From Pirellulales bacterium (GTDB lineage: Bacteria > Planctomycetota > Planctomycetia > Pirellulales > JALHLM01), in the NCBI GenBank assembly GCA_022844585.1, contig JALHLM010000134.1, positions 1 through 12,412 on the forward strand: DNA of 12,412 nucleotides. The letters run 5' to 3'. A program made the translations under genes and the position numbers. This document shows positions 1 to 6,477 of the stretch, piece by piece. The first letter of the stretch is position 1. Each line of letters begins with the position of its first letter. The notes beneath the pieces were generated by a model, which saw only the letters and a list, made by a program, of their open reading frames with translations, ran no database searches and was not told where the DNA came from.

Positions 1-22
1 GTTGCGCTACTCGTCTCAGTAG
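1..22 (+). other. possible tail of an upstream gene (very short)
   Basis: Reading from base 2, six codons (LRYSSQ) run to a TAG stop at 20-22. The inverted repeat that follows begins at 24. The other three repeats of this kind in the window start 10 to 18 nt after a real stop codon, so this stop may be the end of a plus-strand gene lying mostly outside the window. Seven codons cannot establish coding by themselves, and the positional analogy is the only support. Confidence 0.2.
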
Positions 23-23
23 G

Positions 24-178
24 AACCACGAAAGGCACGAAAAACACGAAAGTTTGGAATGCTTGGGAAGGCGACAGGGGCCAAATCATTGGCGAACGTC
101 GAGCCGGCATCCAACTGATAGTTGCCGAGCAAACCGATTCTCTCCAACTAGTTCGTGATTTTCGTGCCTTTCGTGGTT
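24..178. repeat. intergenic inverted repeat, unit 1
   Basis: The arms at 24-50 and 152-178 are 27 nt long and match as reverse complements with one mismatch, around a spacer of about 100 nt. The left arm is made of a repeated subunit of about 9 nt of the form CACGAAA (CCACGAAAGG, CACGAAAAA, CACGAAAG). The spacer has no recognised gene. If transcribed it would form a long stable stem. It resembles units 2 to 4 in architecture, though its arm sequence is a distinct variant. Whether it is a mobile element, an RNA structure or both cannot be decided from the window. Confidence 0.85.
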
Positions 179-214
179 GCCTCCGGATGCCCGGATGAAG
201 TTGTGTTGAACAAT

Positions 215-229
215 GAGGTCCCAGACCTC
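215..229. promoter_or_regulatory. small perfect palindrome upstream of the acyltransferase operon
   Basis: GAGGTC at 215-220 and GACCTC at 224-229 form a perfect 6-bp inverted repeat with a 3-nt centre, 47 nt before the start codon at 277. It could be an operator or a short hairpin in the leader. A 6-bp palindrome can arise by chance, and no clear -10/-35 pair is seen beside it. Confidence 0.2.
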
Positions 230-263
230 GGCTACCATGTTTTTCTGGTCTTGAGTCGTCGAT

Positions 264-270
264 AGGAAAG
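264..270 (+). promoter_or_regulatory. ribosome binding site for the acyltransferase-carrier fusion gene
   Basis: AGGAAAG lies 6 nt before the ATG at 277. It is one of the better Shine-Dalgarno-like sequences in the window and fixes this start. No other ATG or GTG lies in frame just upstream. Confidence 0.55.
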
Positions 271-276
271 TTCGAG

Positions 277-1188
277 ATGTTCATCTTCGGTGCTTCGGGA
301 CACTCCAAGGTAGTGCTGGATATCGCGCGCGCCGCCGGCGCCACGGTCGAAGGTTCTATTGAAAGCGAAGTCGGCGCCCCGGAGTTTGCCGGCTTGCCCG
401 TACTCACCGAAGCGGAAGCTCTGAAACGCGGCGCTGGCGAGTTGGTCGTCGCCGTCGGCAATCCGCAGACGCGCAAGACGACGACGGAACGCTTCGCGCA
501 GCACGGTTGGCGATTGAAAAGCCTGGTGCATCCCCGCGCCGTGGTAGCCGCGGGCGTGAACCTCGGCGCTGGGACGGTGGTGATGGCCGGCGCTGTCATC
601 AATCCCGGAGCCCACATCGGTCAAGGCGTGATCGTGAACACGAACGCCAGCATCGACCATGATTGCGAACTACGGGACTACGTGCAGATTTGTCCCGGCG
701 CAAGTTTGGGGGGCGCGGTCCGCGTCGGCGAAGGAACTTGGATTGGCGTCAACGCCTGCGTTATCCAAGGCCTGTCGGTCGGCGCTTGGACCATGGTCGG
801 CGCCGGCGCGGCCGTCGTTGAGGACGTGCCGGACGAAGTCGTCGCCTACGGCGTGCCCGCCAAGATTCAGCGGCGCGAGCGCTATTTCCCTGTGGAGAGC
901 ACACCTGCGAGCGCCACGTCGCCTGCATCGAAAAACAGCGTGCAAGATACCGTCGCTGACGTGATCAACACGATTCTCCGCGATTCCGGCCGCGACGTGC
1001 GCGTGTTCGCCAGCGCGGATCAATTGATGGGGAACATCGGGCTCGATTCCCTCGATCTGGCCGTGATGACGGTCTCGCTGGAACAACGCATCGGACTCGA
1101 TCCCTTCCGTTCCGGCCGCGGCGCGGTGCGGAGCTTCGGCGAATTGGTCGCCGTTTACGAAGAGTCCTTGCGGGACGCGGCCAAGTGA
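277..1188 (+). CDS. NeuD/PglD-type sugar O/N-acyltransferase fused to an acyl carrier protein domain
   Basis: Two domains are visible in 303 residues. Residues 1-205 are a NeuD/PglD-family acyltransferase: an N-terminal nucleotide-sugar-binding fold opening with FGASGHSKVV, then hexapeptide repeats of a left-handed beta helix ending in YGVPAKI. His128 in ASIDHD matches the position of the catalytic histidine of the family. A Pro/Ser/Ala-rich linker (about 207-222) leads to residues 223-303, which look like an acyl carrier protein. They carry GLDSLDL with Ser258 as the expected phosphopantetheine site, followed by the usual helical pattern (LEQRIGL, FGELV). Family members normally stop near 210 residues and use acetyl-CoA. 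The fused carrier suggests the acyl donor is carrier-bound and held in cis. The stop overlaps the ligase start by 4 nt. The acyltransferase family is well supported; the carrier domain is likely; substrate and acyl group are unknown. Confidence 0.88.
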   Translation: MFIFGASGHSKVVLDIARAAGATVEGSIESEVGAPEFAGLPVLTEAEALKRGAGELVVAVGNPQTRKTTTERFAQHGWRLKSLVHPRAVVAAGVNLGAGTVVMAGAVINPGAHIGQGVIVNTNASIDHDCELRDYVQICPGASLGGAVRVGEGTWIGVNACVIQGLSVGAWTMVGAGAAVVEDVPDEVVAYGVPAKIQRRERYFPVESTPASATSPASKNSVQDTVADVINTILRDSGRDVRVFASADQLMGNIGLDSLDLAVMTVSLEQRIGLDPFRSGRGAVRSFGELVAVYEESLRDAAK

Positions 1189-2510
1189 TCAGCCAACTTG
1201 TCGACGATGCGTTGAGCGAGCATGCAGACGTTAAGGCCGTCCGATGGTCCGGCGGCGCATGGACGTACGCGGAACTATCGGCGGCCGCCGATCAAATCAA
1301 AATTCAGCGCCCGCAATGGCGCGGCCAGCGCATCGGCATCGCCTGCCGCCGCGCCGAGCGACAGATCGCACTATTGGTGGCGCTCGATCGAGTCGGCGCC
1401 GCGGCGTTCTTGATTCCATCGAGCCTGTCGCCCGCCGCGGTCGACGCATTGCGAGCACAATACGGCTTAGCCGAAATCGTTGACGATGAGCTTTCCAACA
1501 ACCTAGAGCCGACCGGCGATCTGAATCAGCCCGGCGAGCCCGGCAGCGTAGTGCTGTTCACGTCCGGCACCAGCGGGCCGCCGAAACCGGCCGTGCATAG
1601 CTGGCAAAGTCTCAGCGCGGCGGTGAGCCGCCGTGCGCAGAACATGGGGCGCCGCTGGTTGCTGGCGTATGACCTGGCGCGCTTCGCCGGATTGCAAGTC
1701 ATGCTGCAATCCATGGCCACGGCCGGAACTTTATGTGCGCCGGCGTCGCGCGATCCGCAAGACGTGTTGCGCTGCCTGCGCGACGACCGCGTCGAGTTCG
1801 CCTCCGGCACGCCGACGTTCTGGCGCATGTTGTTGGGCGCAGCCACGTCGGAAGAACTGGCCAGTTGCGCGCTCACGCAAATCACGCTCGGCGGCGAAGC
1901 GGTCGATCAAGGCGTCTTGGATCGTTTGCGCGCGGCCTTTCCACATGCCCGCATCAGTCATATCTATGCTTCGACCGAAATGGGAACCTGCTTCGTCGTC
2001 AACGACGGCCGGGCGGGATTCCCCGCGTCGTTTCTTGACGATCCCTCGTTGCCGACGCGCTTGAAAATTGCCGAAGACGGGGAATTGTGCATCGCCTCCG
2101 AACGGGCCATGAAAGAATATCTCGGAGAAACGAGCGCCGCGCGCGAGCCGTGGTTCGCCACCGGCGACATGGTCCGCCAGGACGGCGATCGCGTGTACTT
2201 TGTCGGACGGCGCACGGAGTGCATCAACGTCGGTGGCGCGAAGGTTTTTCCGGCCGACGTGGAACGCGTCATCCGCGCGGTGCCGGGCGTGCGCGAAGTT
2301 CGCGTGCATCCCGTGCCGAGTTCGATTGTCGGTCAATTGGTCGGCGCGGAAATCGAACCGGCCGCGCAACCGCCGGCCGAAGGTCTGCGCGACGCGGTGC
2401 TCGCCGCCTGCCGGCGCGAGTTGGTCAAATATCAAGTGCCGGCGCAGTTACGGTTTGTCGAACGGCTCGCTGTGAACGATGCCGGAAAAATTGCCCGGGG
2501 AGGAGCTTAA
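1185..2510 (+). CDS. AMP-forming acyl/aminoacyl ligase (ANL superfamily)
   Basis: This is an adenylate-forming ligase of 441 residues, shorter than the common 500-550 of acyl-CoA synthetases but similar to compact carrier-loading members. Motifs appear in order: the phosphate-binding loop FTSGTSGPPKP (125-135), LGGEAV (235-240), YASTEMG (261-267), ATGDMV with Asp328 (325-330), the hinge-region GRRTECINVGGAKVFPADVE (341-360), and the catalytic-lysine motif NDAGKI with Lys435. All core elements are present, so it should be active in adenylation and thioester formation. The start is GTG at 1185, inside the stop of the carrier-fusion gene (GTGA overlap), which implies translational coupling. The neighbouring carrier domain is the natural acceptor, as DltA/DltC is for D-alanine, but CoA as acceptor is not excluded. 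The acid it activates cannot be read from sequence. Confidence 0.88.
   Translation: MISQLVDDALSEHADVKAVRWSGGAWTYAELSAAADQIKIQRPQWRGQRIGIACRRAERQIALLVALDRVGAAAFLIPSSLSPAAVDALRAQYGLAEIVDDELSNNLEPTGDLNQPGEPGSVVLFTSGTSGPPKPAVHSWQSLSAAVSRRAQNMGRRWLLAYDLARFAGLQVMLQSMATAGTLCAPASRDPQDVLRCLRDDRVEFASGTPTFWRMLLGAATSEELASCALTQITLGGEAVDQGVLDRLRAAFPHARISHIYASTEMGTCFVVNDGRAGFPASFLDDPSLPTRLKIAEDGELCIASERAMKEYLGETSAAREPWFATGDMVRQDGDRVYFVGRRTECINVGGAKVFPADVERVIRAVPGVREVRVHPVPSSIVGQLVGAEIEPAAQPPAEGLRDAVLAACRRELVKYQVPAQLRFVERLAVNDAGKIARGGA
2497..2505 (+). promoter_or_regulatory. strong ribosome binding site deciding the SDR start
   Basis: GGGGAGGAG lies within the last codons of the ligase gene and 9 nt before a TTG at 2515. 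It is the strongest Shine-Dalgarno match seen in the window. The competing in-frame ATG at 2479 has no comparable sequence before it, so this site favours TTG 2515. Confidence 0.5.
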
Positions 2511-2514
2511 ACCC

Positions 2515-3243
2515 TTGTCGCCACGTGTCATCATCATTTCGGGCGGGAGCCGCGGCCTGGGCGAAGCCTTCGTGCGGCGCTTTCATGCGTTGGGCGATAT
2601 CGTTGCCACGTTCAGCCGCAAGCGCACGGCCACGATCGACGAATTGCAGGCGATCGACCAGGAACGGCTGTTTTACCGCGAAGTCGACGCGACCGACTCC
2701 AATGCGATGCGGGCGTTCGTCACCGCCGTGCATGAAAAATACGGCCGCATCGACGCGCTCGTAAACAACGCGGGCCTGGCCCACGACGGCGTGCTCGCCA
2801 CGATGAGCGACGATCGCATCGACCAGATGCTTGATATCAACCTCCGCGCGTCGCTGCTGCTGGCGCGCGAATGTTCCCGCATTATGCTGCTGGCCGGCGC
2901 GGGGTCGATCATCAACATCAGCTCGATCATCGCCAAACGCGGCTTCTCCGGTCTCTCCGCGTATGCCGCGACAAAGGCTGGCCAGATCGGTATGACGCTC
3001 GGCCTTGCGCGGGAGCTCGGCCCCAAGAACATCCGCGTCAACGCGATCGCGCCAGGCTACCTCGAAACCGAAATGTCGCACGGCCTCAACGACCATCAAC
3101 GGAACCAGATCATCCGCCGCACACCCCTCGGCCGGCTCGGCAAACCCGCCGACATCGTCCCCTGCGTGGAGTTCCTGCTCTCGCCGGGAGCGGCGTTCAT
3201 CACAGGCCAGGTGATCACGATCGACGGCGGCTCGACCGTGTGA
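2515..3243 (+). CDS. short-chain dehydrogenase/reductase, FabG-like
   Basis: A classical SDR of 242 residues from TTG 2515, likely an NADPH-dependent 3-oxoacyl reductase. Visible are the cofactor loop SGGSRGLG (9-16), NNAG (84-87), and the catalytic set Asn109, Ser137, Tyr150 and Lys154 in the YAATK motif; the C-terminus has ITGQVITIDGGSTV, typical of FabG. With this start the catalytic residues fall within one position of their numbers in E. coli FabG (110, 138, 151, 155) and the length is nearly the same (244), which supports TTG over the ATG at 2479 that would add 12 residues and overlap the ligase gene by 32 nt. It follows the ligase stop by 4 nt, so it belongs to the same operon. An inferred role is reduction of the acyl group on the upstream carrier domain. 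A sugar oxidoreductase role is possible. Confidence 0.88.
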   Translation: MSPRVIIISGGSRGLGEAFVRRFHALGDIVATFSRKRTATIDELQAIDQERLFYREVDATDSNAMRAFVTAVHEKYGRIDALVNNAGLAHDGVLATMSDDRIDQMLDINLRASLLLARECSRIMLLAGAGSIINISSIIAKRGFSGLSAYAATKAGQIGMTLGLARELGPKNIRVNAIAPGYLETEMSHGLNDHQRNQIIRRTPLGRLGKPADIVPCVEFLLSPGAAFITGQVITIDGGSTV

Positions 3244-3257
3244 GGTAGTTCCGTTTG

Positions 3258-3392
3258 AACCGCAGAGGCGCTGAGACGCAAAGGAGGAGAGAGAAGATGA
3301 ATCGCAATGAGCGCCGCGATCAAATACTGAACACTGAACACTGAAAACTTCAAACTCCTCTTCTCCCTCCGCGTCTCAGCGTCTCCGCGGTT
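3258..3392. repeat. intergenic inverted repeat, unit 2
   Basis: Arms at 3258-3279 and 3371-3392 match as reverse complements at 20 of 22 positions, and purine/pyrimidine complementarity continues inward (GGAGGAGAG against CTTCTCCCTCC). The left arm has a period of about 8 nt (CGCAGAGG, CGCTGAGA, CGCAAAGG). The spacer contains a tandem ACTGAAC/ACTGAAA run at 3326-3347 and a 19-nt stretch at 3339-3357 that is shared with unit 4 at 17 of 19 positions. The unit starts 14 nt after the SDR stop and ends 32 nt before the next start codon. Confidence 0.85.
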
Positions 3393-3424
3393 AAAAAGTA
3401 TCAACGCTCATTCCCAGGTGCCTC

Positions 3425-4066
3425 GTGTTGGATCTTGTCATTGTTGGAGCCGGTGGATTTGGTCGGGAGATGTATCACTGGGCGCGGGATTGTTTTGCCG
3501 CGGACCAGTATCGCATCAAGGGGTTTCTCTCGGCCAAGCCGACGGATCTCGACGGCTTTGAGATCAAAGCGCCCATTCTCGGCGACCCGCTGGAATACGT
3601 CCCGCAGGCGAATGACCGCTTTCTGTTTGCGATCGGCCTGATCGACGTCAAGCGCCGGTTGATCGACGCCCTTGTTTCCAAAGGCGCGCAGTTCGAGCGG
3701 TTGATCCACCCCACGGCGATCGTCTGCAATACGGCGAAGCTGGGGACCGGCGTGGTGATCTGCCCGTTTGTGACGGTCAGCGACAGCGTCCGCGTCGACG
3801 ATTTCGCCATGCTAAACTTCTATGCCTCGTGCGGGCATGACGCCCACGTCGGCGCTTACAGCGTGCTCTGCCCTTACGCCACGTTGAACGGGTTCGCCGT
3901 GATTGAAGAAGAAGTCTTCATGGGCACGCACTCCACGGTCACGCCTTCCCGCCGCGTGGGGCATCACTCGAAGATCAGCGCCAACTCCCTGGTGAGCCAA
4001 AACACCCAACCGCACACGCTCGTCTTCGGCGTCCCCGGCCAACACAAACGCCTGTTTACCGCATAA
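3425..4066 (+). CDS. NeuD/PglD-family sugar acyltransferase (no carrier domain)
   Basis: A 213-residue protein of ordinary length for the family. It opens with the N-terminal fold motif LVIVGAGGFGREMYHWARD and continues into a left-handed beta helix ending in VFGVPGQHKR. His138 in SCGHDAHVG fits the catalytic histidine position; His141 is nearby. Such enzymes acetylate an amino or hydroxyl group of a nucleotide sugar or sialic-type acid in the cytoplasm. The GTG at 3425 is chosen, preceded by AGGTG at 3416-3420; TTG at 3428 is an alternative. It is a second NeuD-type enzyme within 3 kb, and its sequence is well diverged from the first, so a recent duplication is unlikely and it probably acts on a different sugar or position. 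Repeat unit 2 separates it from the three-gene operon. Confidence 0.87.
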   Translation: MLDLVIVGAGGFGREMYHWARDCFAADQYRIKGFLSAKPTDLDGFEIKAPILGDPLEYVPQANDRFLFAIGLIDVKRRLIDALVSKGAQFERLIHPTAIVCNTAKLGTGVVICPFVTVSDSVRVDDFAMLNFYASCGHDAHVGAYSVLCPYATLNGFAVIEEEVFMGTHSTVTPSRRVGHHSKISANSLVSQNTQPHTLVFGVPGQHKRLFTA

Positions 4067-4076
4067 AGAGGTCCGC

Positions 4077-4251
4077 CCGCGAAACACGCGAAGCACGCTA
4101 AAAAGGAGGCGAGAAGCCTGGTAAGTCTCGGAATACACGGCAAGACACGGAATTCGGACTGACAATTTAAGATAGCTTCCGTGTCCTCATGCGTTATTCC
4201 ATGGACTCGGCCTTTCCTAAGTTTTTTTGGCGTGTTTCGAGTGTTCCGCGG
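4077..4251. repeat. intergenic inverted repeat, unit 3, with a nested inverted repeat
   Basis: Outer arms at 4077-4104 and 4224-4251 match at 24 of 28 positions without gaps. The left arm has a 9-nt period (CGCGAAACA, CGCGAAGCA, CGCTAAAAA). A second, inner inverted repeat lies at 4130-4152 and 4177-4200 (GGAATACACGG...ACACGGAA against TTCCGTGTCC...TTATTCC), imperfect with small gaps. Thus one element appears nested in another, or the stem is interrupted by a bulge. It starts 10 nt after a stop codon and ends 23 nt before the ATG of the next gene. Confidence 0.8.
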
Positions 4252-4274
4252 GCAATATTCCGGCAACTCTCTCT

Positions 4275-4853
4275 ATGAATTGGCAGCAGTTTTTCCAATA
4301 CCATCCAGGTAAGCAGTTAGCCGCTTTGCTGGGCCTTGCGCGCGGGGCTTGGTGGCGGTTGCGCGGGTGCAGTCCTGGGTGGCCGGTCGTGCATCCGAAG
4401 GTGCGTTGCCAATGCCGCGGCGGACGGATTGAACTCGGACATCTCACGAAGCTGAGCCGTAACGTCTACATCGAAGCGGTGAGCCACGCGCCGGGAGAGA
4501 TTGTGCCGCTCACGATCGGCGATCACACCCGCGTCTGGGACGAGACGCGGATCATGGCGCACAAGAGCATTTCGATCGGCAAGGATTGTGCTATCTCCTG
4601 GAACTGCACGATCCTGGACTGCGATCTGCACCACCTGAGCTTCGATGGCGAAACCTTCGAGCCGAACTCCGCGCCGATCGTGATCGAAGACCACGTCTGG
4701 ATCGGCTGCAACGTCACGGTGCTGAAAGGCGTCACGATCGGCGCTGGCGCGGTGATTGCGGCCGGATCGGTGGTGATCCGCGACGTGCCAGCCGGCATGC
4801 TGGCCGCTGGCGTACCGGCGAAGGTGATCAAACCGGTGCCGCGGTGGAAGTAG
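4275..4853 (+). CDS. left-handed beta-helix acetyltransferase, WcaF/maltose-acetyltransferase-like
   Basis: From ATG 4275 this encodes 192 residues. The hexapeptide-repeat region (LTIGDHTRVWD, ISIGKDCAISW, IVIEDHVWIGCNVTVLKGVTIG) ends in the family signature GAVIAAGSVVIRDVPAGMLAAGVPAKVI. The DCDLHHL segment supplies the histidine expected to act as base in this xenobiotic/sugar O-acetyltransferase group. Enzymes of this type, such as WcaF of colanic acid synthesis, O-acetylate sugars of exopolysaccharides or lipid-linked repeats. A longer reading from TTG 4227 exists, but it begins inside the right arm of repeat unit 3 and its extra 16 residues look unlike coding sequence. The 3' end is convergent with the phosphohexomutase, 3 nt apart. 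The exact acceptor is unknown. Confidence 0.83.
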   Translation: MNWQQFFQYHPGKQLAALLGLARGAWWRLRGCSPGWPVVHPKVRCQCRGGRIELGHLTKLSRNVYIEAVSHAPGEIVPLTIGDHTRVWDETRIMAHKSISIGKDCAISWNCTILDCDLHHLSFDGETFEPNSAPIVIEDHVWIGCNVTVLKGVTIGAGAVIAAGSVVIRDVPAGMLAAGVPAKVIKPVPRWK

Positions 4854-4856
4854 TCG

Positions 4857-6215
4857 CTACAACTTAGCGAGCACACCGAGCGCCGTGTCGCAAAGTTCTT
4901 GTGCTTCGGCTTCCGTTGGAGCTTCCGCGACCGCCCGGACGATGGGCTCTGTGTTGCTGCCACGGACCAAGAGCCATTTGTTCGGGAAATCCAGTCGAAG
5001 GCCGTCCATTTCGTCGGCCTTGGCCTCGCTGAAATGGCTTTTCAGCTTAGCGAAGGCCGCCGGCAATTGGTCCGCGGACATCGTGATCTTGGTCTTGGCG
5101 ATCGCGTAACGCGGCAAGGCGTCCGCCAATTCGCCGATGGATTTCTCCCGCGCCGCCATCGCGTCCAAGACGAGCGCCATGCCGACGAAGCTGTCGCGGA
5201 CGTAACCGACTTGGGGATGAATCGCGCCGCCGCTCCCTTCGCCGCCGATGACCGCGCCTTGGGCCTTCATCACGGCGGTCACGTTGGCCTCGCCGACCGG
5301 AGAGCGGAACGCCGGGACGCCGTACTGCTTGGCCAAATCCTCCGTCATGCGGCTCGTGGAGCAGTTGGTCACGACCGGCCCGGGATGGGATCGCAGCCAG
5401 TGATCGACGCAGAGCGCGAGCGTGTATTCCTCGCCGAGATACCGGCCGGCGCGATCGATGATCGCCAGCCGATCGGCGTCGGGGTCCTGGCAGAAGCCGA
5501 CGTCGGCGCCGATTTCGGTCACATGCTTCAACACGCCCGACAAATTCTCGGCGATCGGTTCCGGCAAATGCGCGAACTGTCCATCTGGAGTCGCGCCAAG
5601 CACTGTCACGTCACAGCCGAGCGCTTCCAGCAATCGCATGCCGAGCGCCGCGCCGGCGCCGTGATTCGCGTCGAGCAGCACTTTGAACTTCCGCGCGCAA
5701 ATCGCCGCGACATCCACAATGGCCAGCACCAACTCCAAGTGCCTGGCGTGCGGATCGGCCACGCGCTCCACTTTGCCCGGAGTTGTCGCGATCGCCGGCA
5801 ATGCGCCGACGCGGTATTGCTCGATGACCTGCTTGCCGTCCTGCGCGGAGATCACCTGCCCCGCGCCGGAGAAGAGTTTGATCCCGTTGTATTGCGGCGG
5901 GTTGTGGCTGGCGGAAATCTGAATGCCGCCAGCCGCGTTAAGCTCGCGCACGAGAACGCCCGTGGTCGGCGTCGCGGCCACGTCCGCTTGCAGGCAGACA
6001 CGCCCGTGCCGCATTAAGGTCTGTTCGATCGCCGCCGCCAACATAGGACCGCTCGCTCGGCCGTCGCGCGTGACGACAATGGGCCCGTCCGGCAGCGTCG
6101 TCAAATACGCGGCTGTGAACCGCGCCGCCACATCGCCATCGAGCGATTCGCCAATGACGCCTCGCAATCCGGAAACACTGATAATCGGTTCGGCGGTCAG
6201 TTTCGTCGTGGTCAC
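4857..6215 (-). CDS. alpha-D-phosphohexomutase (phosphoglucosamine/phosphomannomutase family)
   Basis: A complete enzyme of 452 residues that interconverts hexose 6- and 1-phosphates in the cytoplasm, feeding nucleotide-sugar synthesis. All four active-site loops are visible: the phosphoserine loop SASHNP with Ser103, the metal loop DPDADR (244-249), the sugar-specificity loop GEGSGG (325-330), and the phosphate-binding loop RGSNTEP (418-424). The specificity loop is neither the bacterial GlmM form (GEQSGH) nor the usual PMM/PGM form (GEMSGH), so glucosamine versus mannose/glucose specificity stays open. Start is GTG at 6213-6215; an in-frame stop lies just upstream, so no longer reading is possible. 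It faces the acyltransferase cluster and may provide its sugar-1-phosphate, or it may be the cell's housekeeping GlmM. Confidence 0.9.
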   Translation of the reverse strand: MTTTKLTAEPIISVSGLRGVIGESLDGDVAARFTAAYLTTLPDGPIVVTRDGRASGPMLAAAIEQTLMRHGRVCLQADVAATPTTGVLVRELNAAGGIQISASHNPPQYNGIKLFSGAGQVISAQDGKQVIEQYRVGALPAIATTPGKVERVADPHARHLELVLAIVDVAAICARKFKVLLDANHGAGAALGMRLLEALGCDVTVLGATPDGQFAHLPEPIAENLSGVLKHVTEIGADVGFCQDPDADRLAIIDRAGRYLGEEYTLALCVDHWLRSHPGPVVTNCSTSRMTEDLAKQYGVPAFRSPVGEANVTAVMKAQGAVIGGEGSGGAIHPQVGYVRDSFVGMALVLDAMAAREKSIGELADALPRYAIAKTKITMSADQLPAAFAKLKSHFSEAKADEMDGLRLDFPNKWLLVRGSNTEPIVRAVAEAPTEAEAQELCDTALGVLAKL

Positions 6216-6368
6216 GGAATGCGGCTCGTTAGTGAATCAGTTGGGGCGTTCCTAAGATATTAGCCCACGCCGCGGCCTCGGGAGAGAGGACATCGCCCGG
6301 AGTCCTTGCGACGGAGTCATGCGTTCCGTTAATTCTCGCCGACGCGAACGGCACGCACGGACTTTTTA

Positions 6369-6398
6369 TTGCCGCCCGGGGAGCGAACACACTAGAAT
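6369..6398 (+). promoter_or_regulatory. candidate sigma-70-type promoter for the GspF-like gene
   Basis: TTGCCG at 6369-6374 and TAGAAT at 6393-6398 are separated by 18 nt and lie about 70-80 nt before the start of the GspF-like gene. The intergenic space 6216-6465 lies between divergent genes, so it must hold promoters for both. No equally convincing pair was found for the minus-strand mutase gene. This is based on consensus resemblance only. Confidence 0.3.
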
Positions 6399-6477
6399 GA
6401 GAGCGAGCAGGGGCGTCTGCCAGCTGGCGGTTGATTGACCGTTCGGCACATTCGGAACAACACATTTGAGCATTGCT

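Noticed and set aside
24..178. CRISPR array or tandem-repeat locus in the periodic arms
   Set aside because: The subrepeats are only 8-10 nt, without spacers, and are mirrored in an opposite arm, which fits an inverted-repeat element and not CRISPR.
1..198. Frame 1 open to the TGA at 196-198, passing through repeat unit 1
   Set aside because: The translation is built largely from the periodic repeat arms (TTKGTKNTK) and has no protein-like pattern; it is open by chance.
1731..2435. Minus-strand open frame of 234 codons inside the ligase gene
   Set aside because: It is antisense to all the conserved ANL motifs and has no recognisable feature of its own.
3258..3392. Insertion sequence
   Set aside because: No transposase frame, no clear target-site duplication, and only about 135 nt in total; at most a non-autonomous element.
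4227..4274. N-terminal extension of the third acyltransferase from TTG 4227
   Set aside because: The first bases lie in the right arm of repeat unit 3 and the 16 added residues have no family resemblance; ATG 4275 gives the expected length.
4899..6017. Plus-strand open frame of 372 codons within the phosphohexomutase gene
   Set aside because: It lies wholly antisense to a gene with all four active-site loops intact and has the low-complexity Arg/His/Asp composition of a shadow frame.
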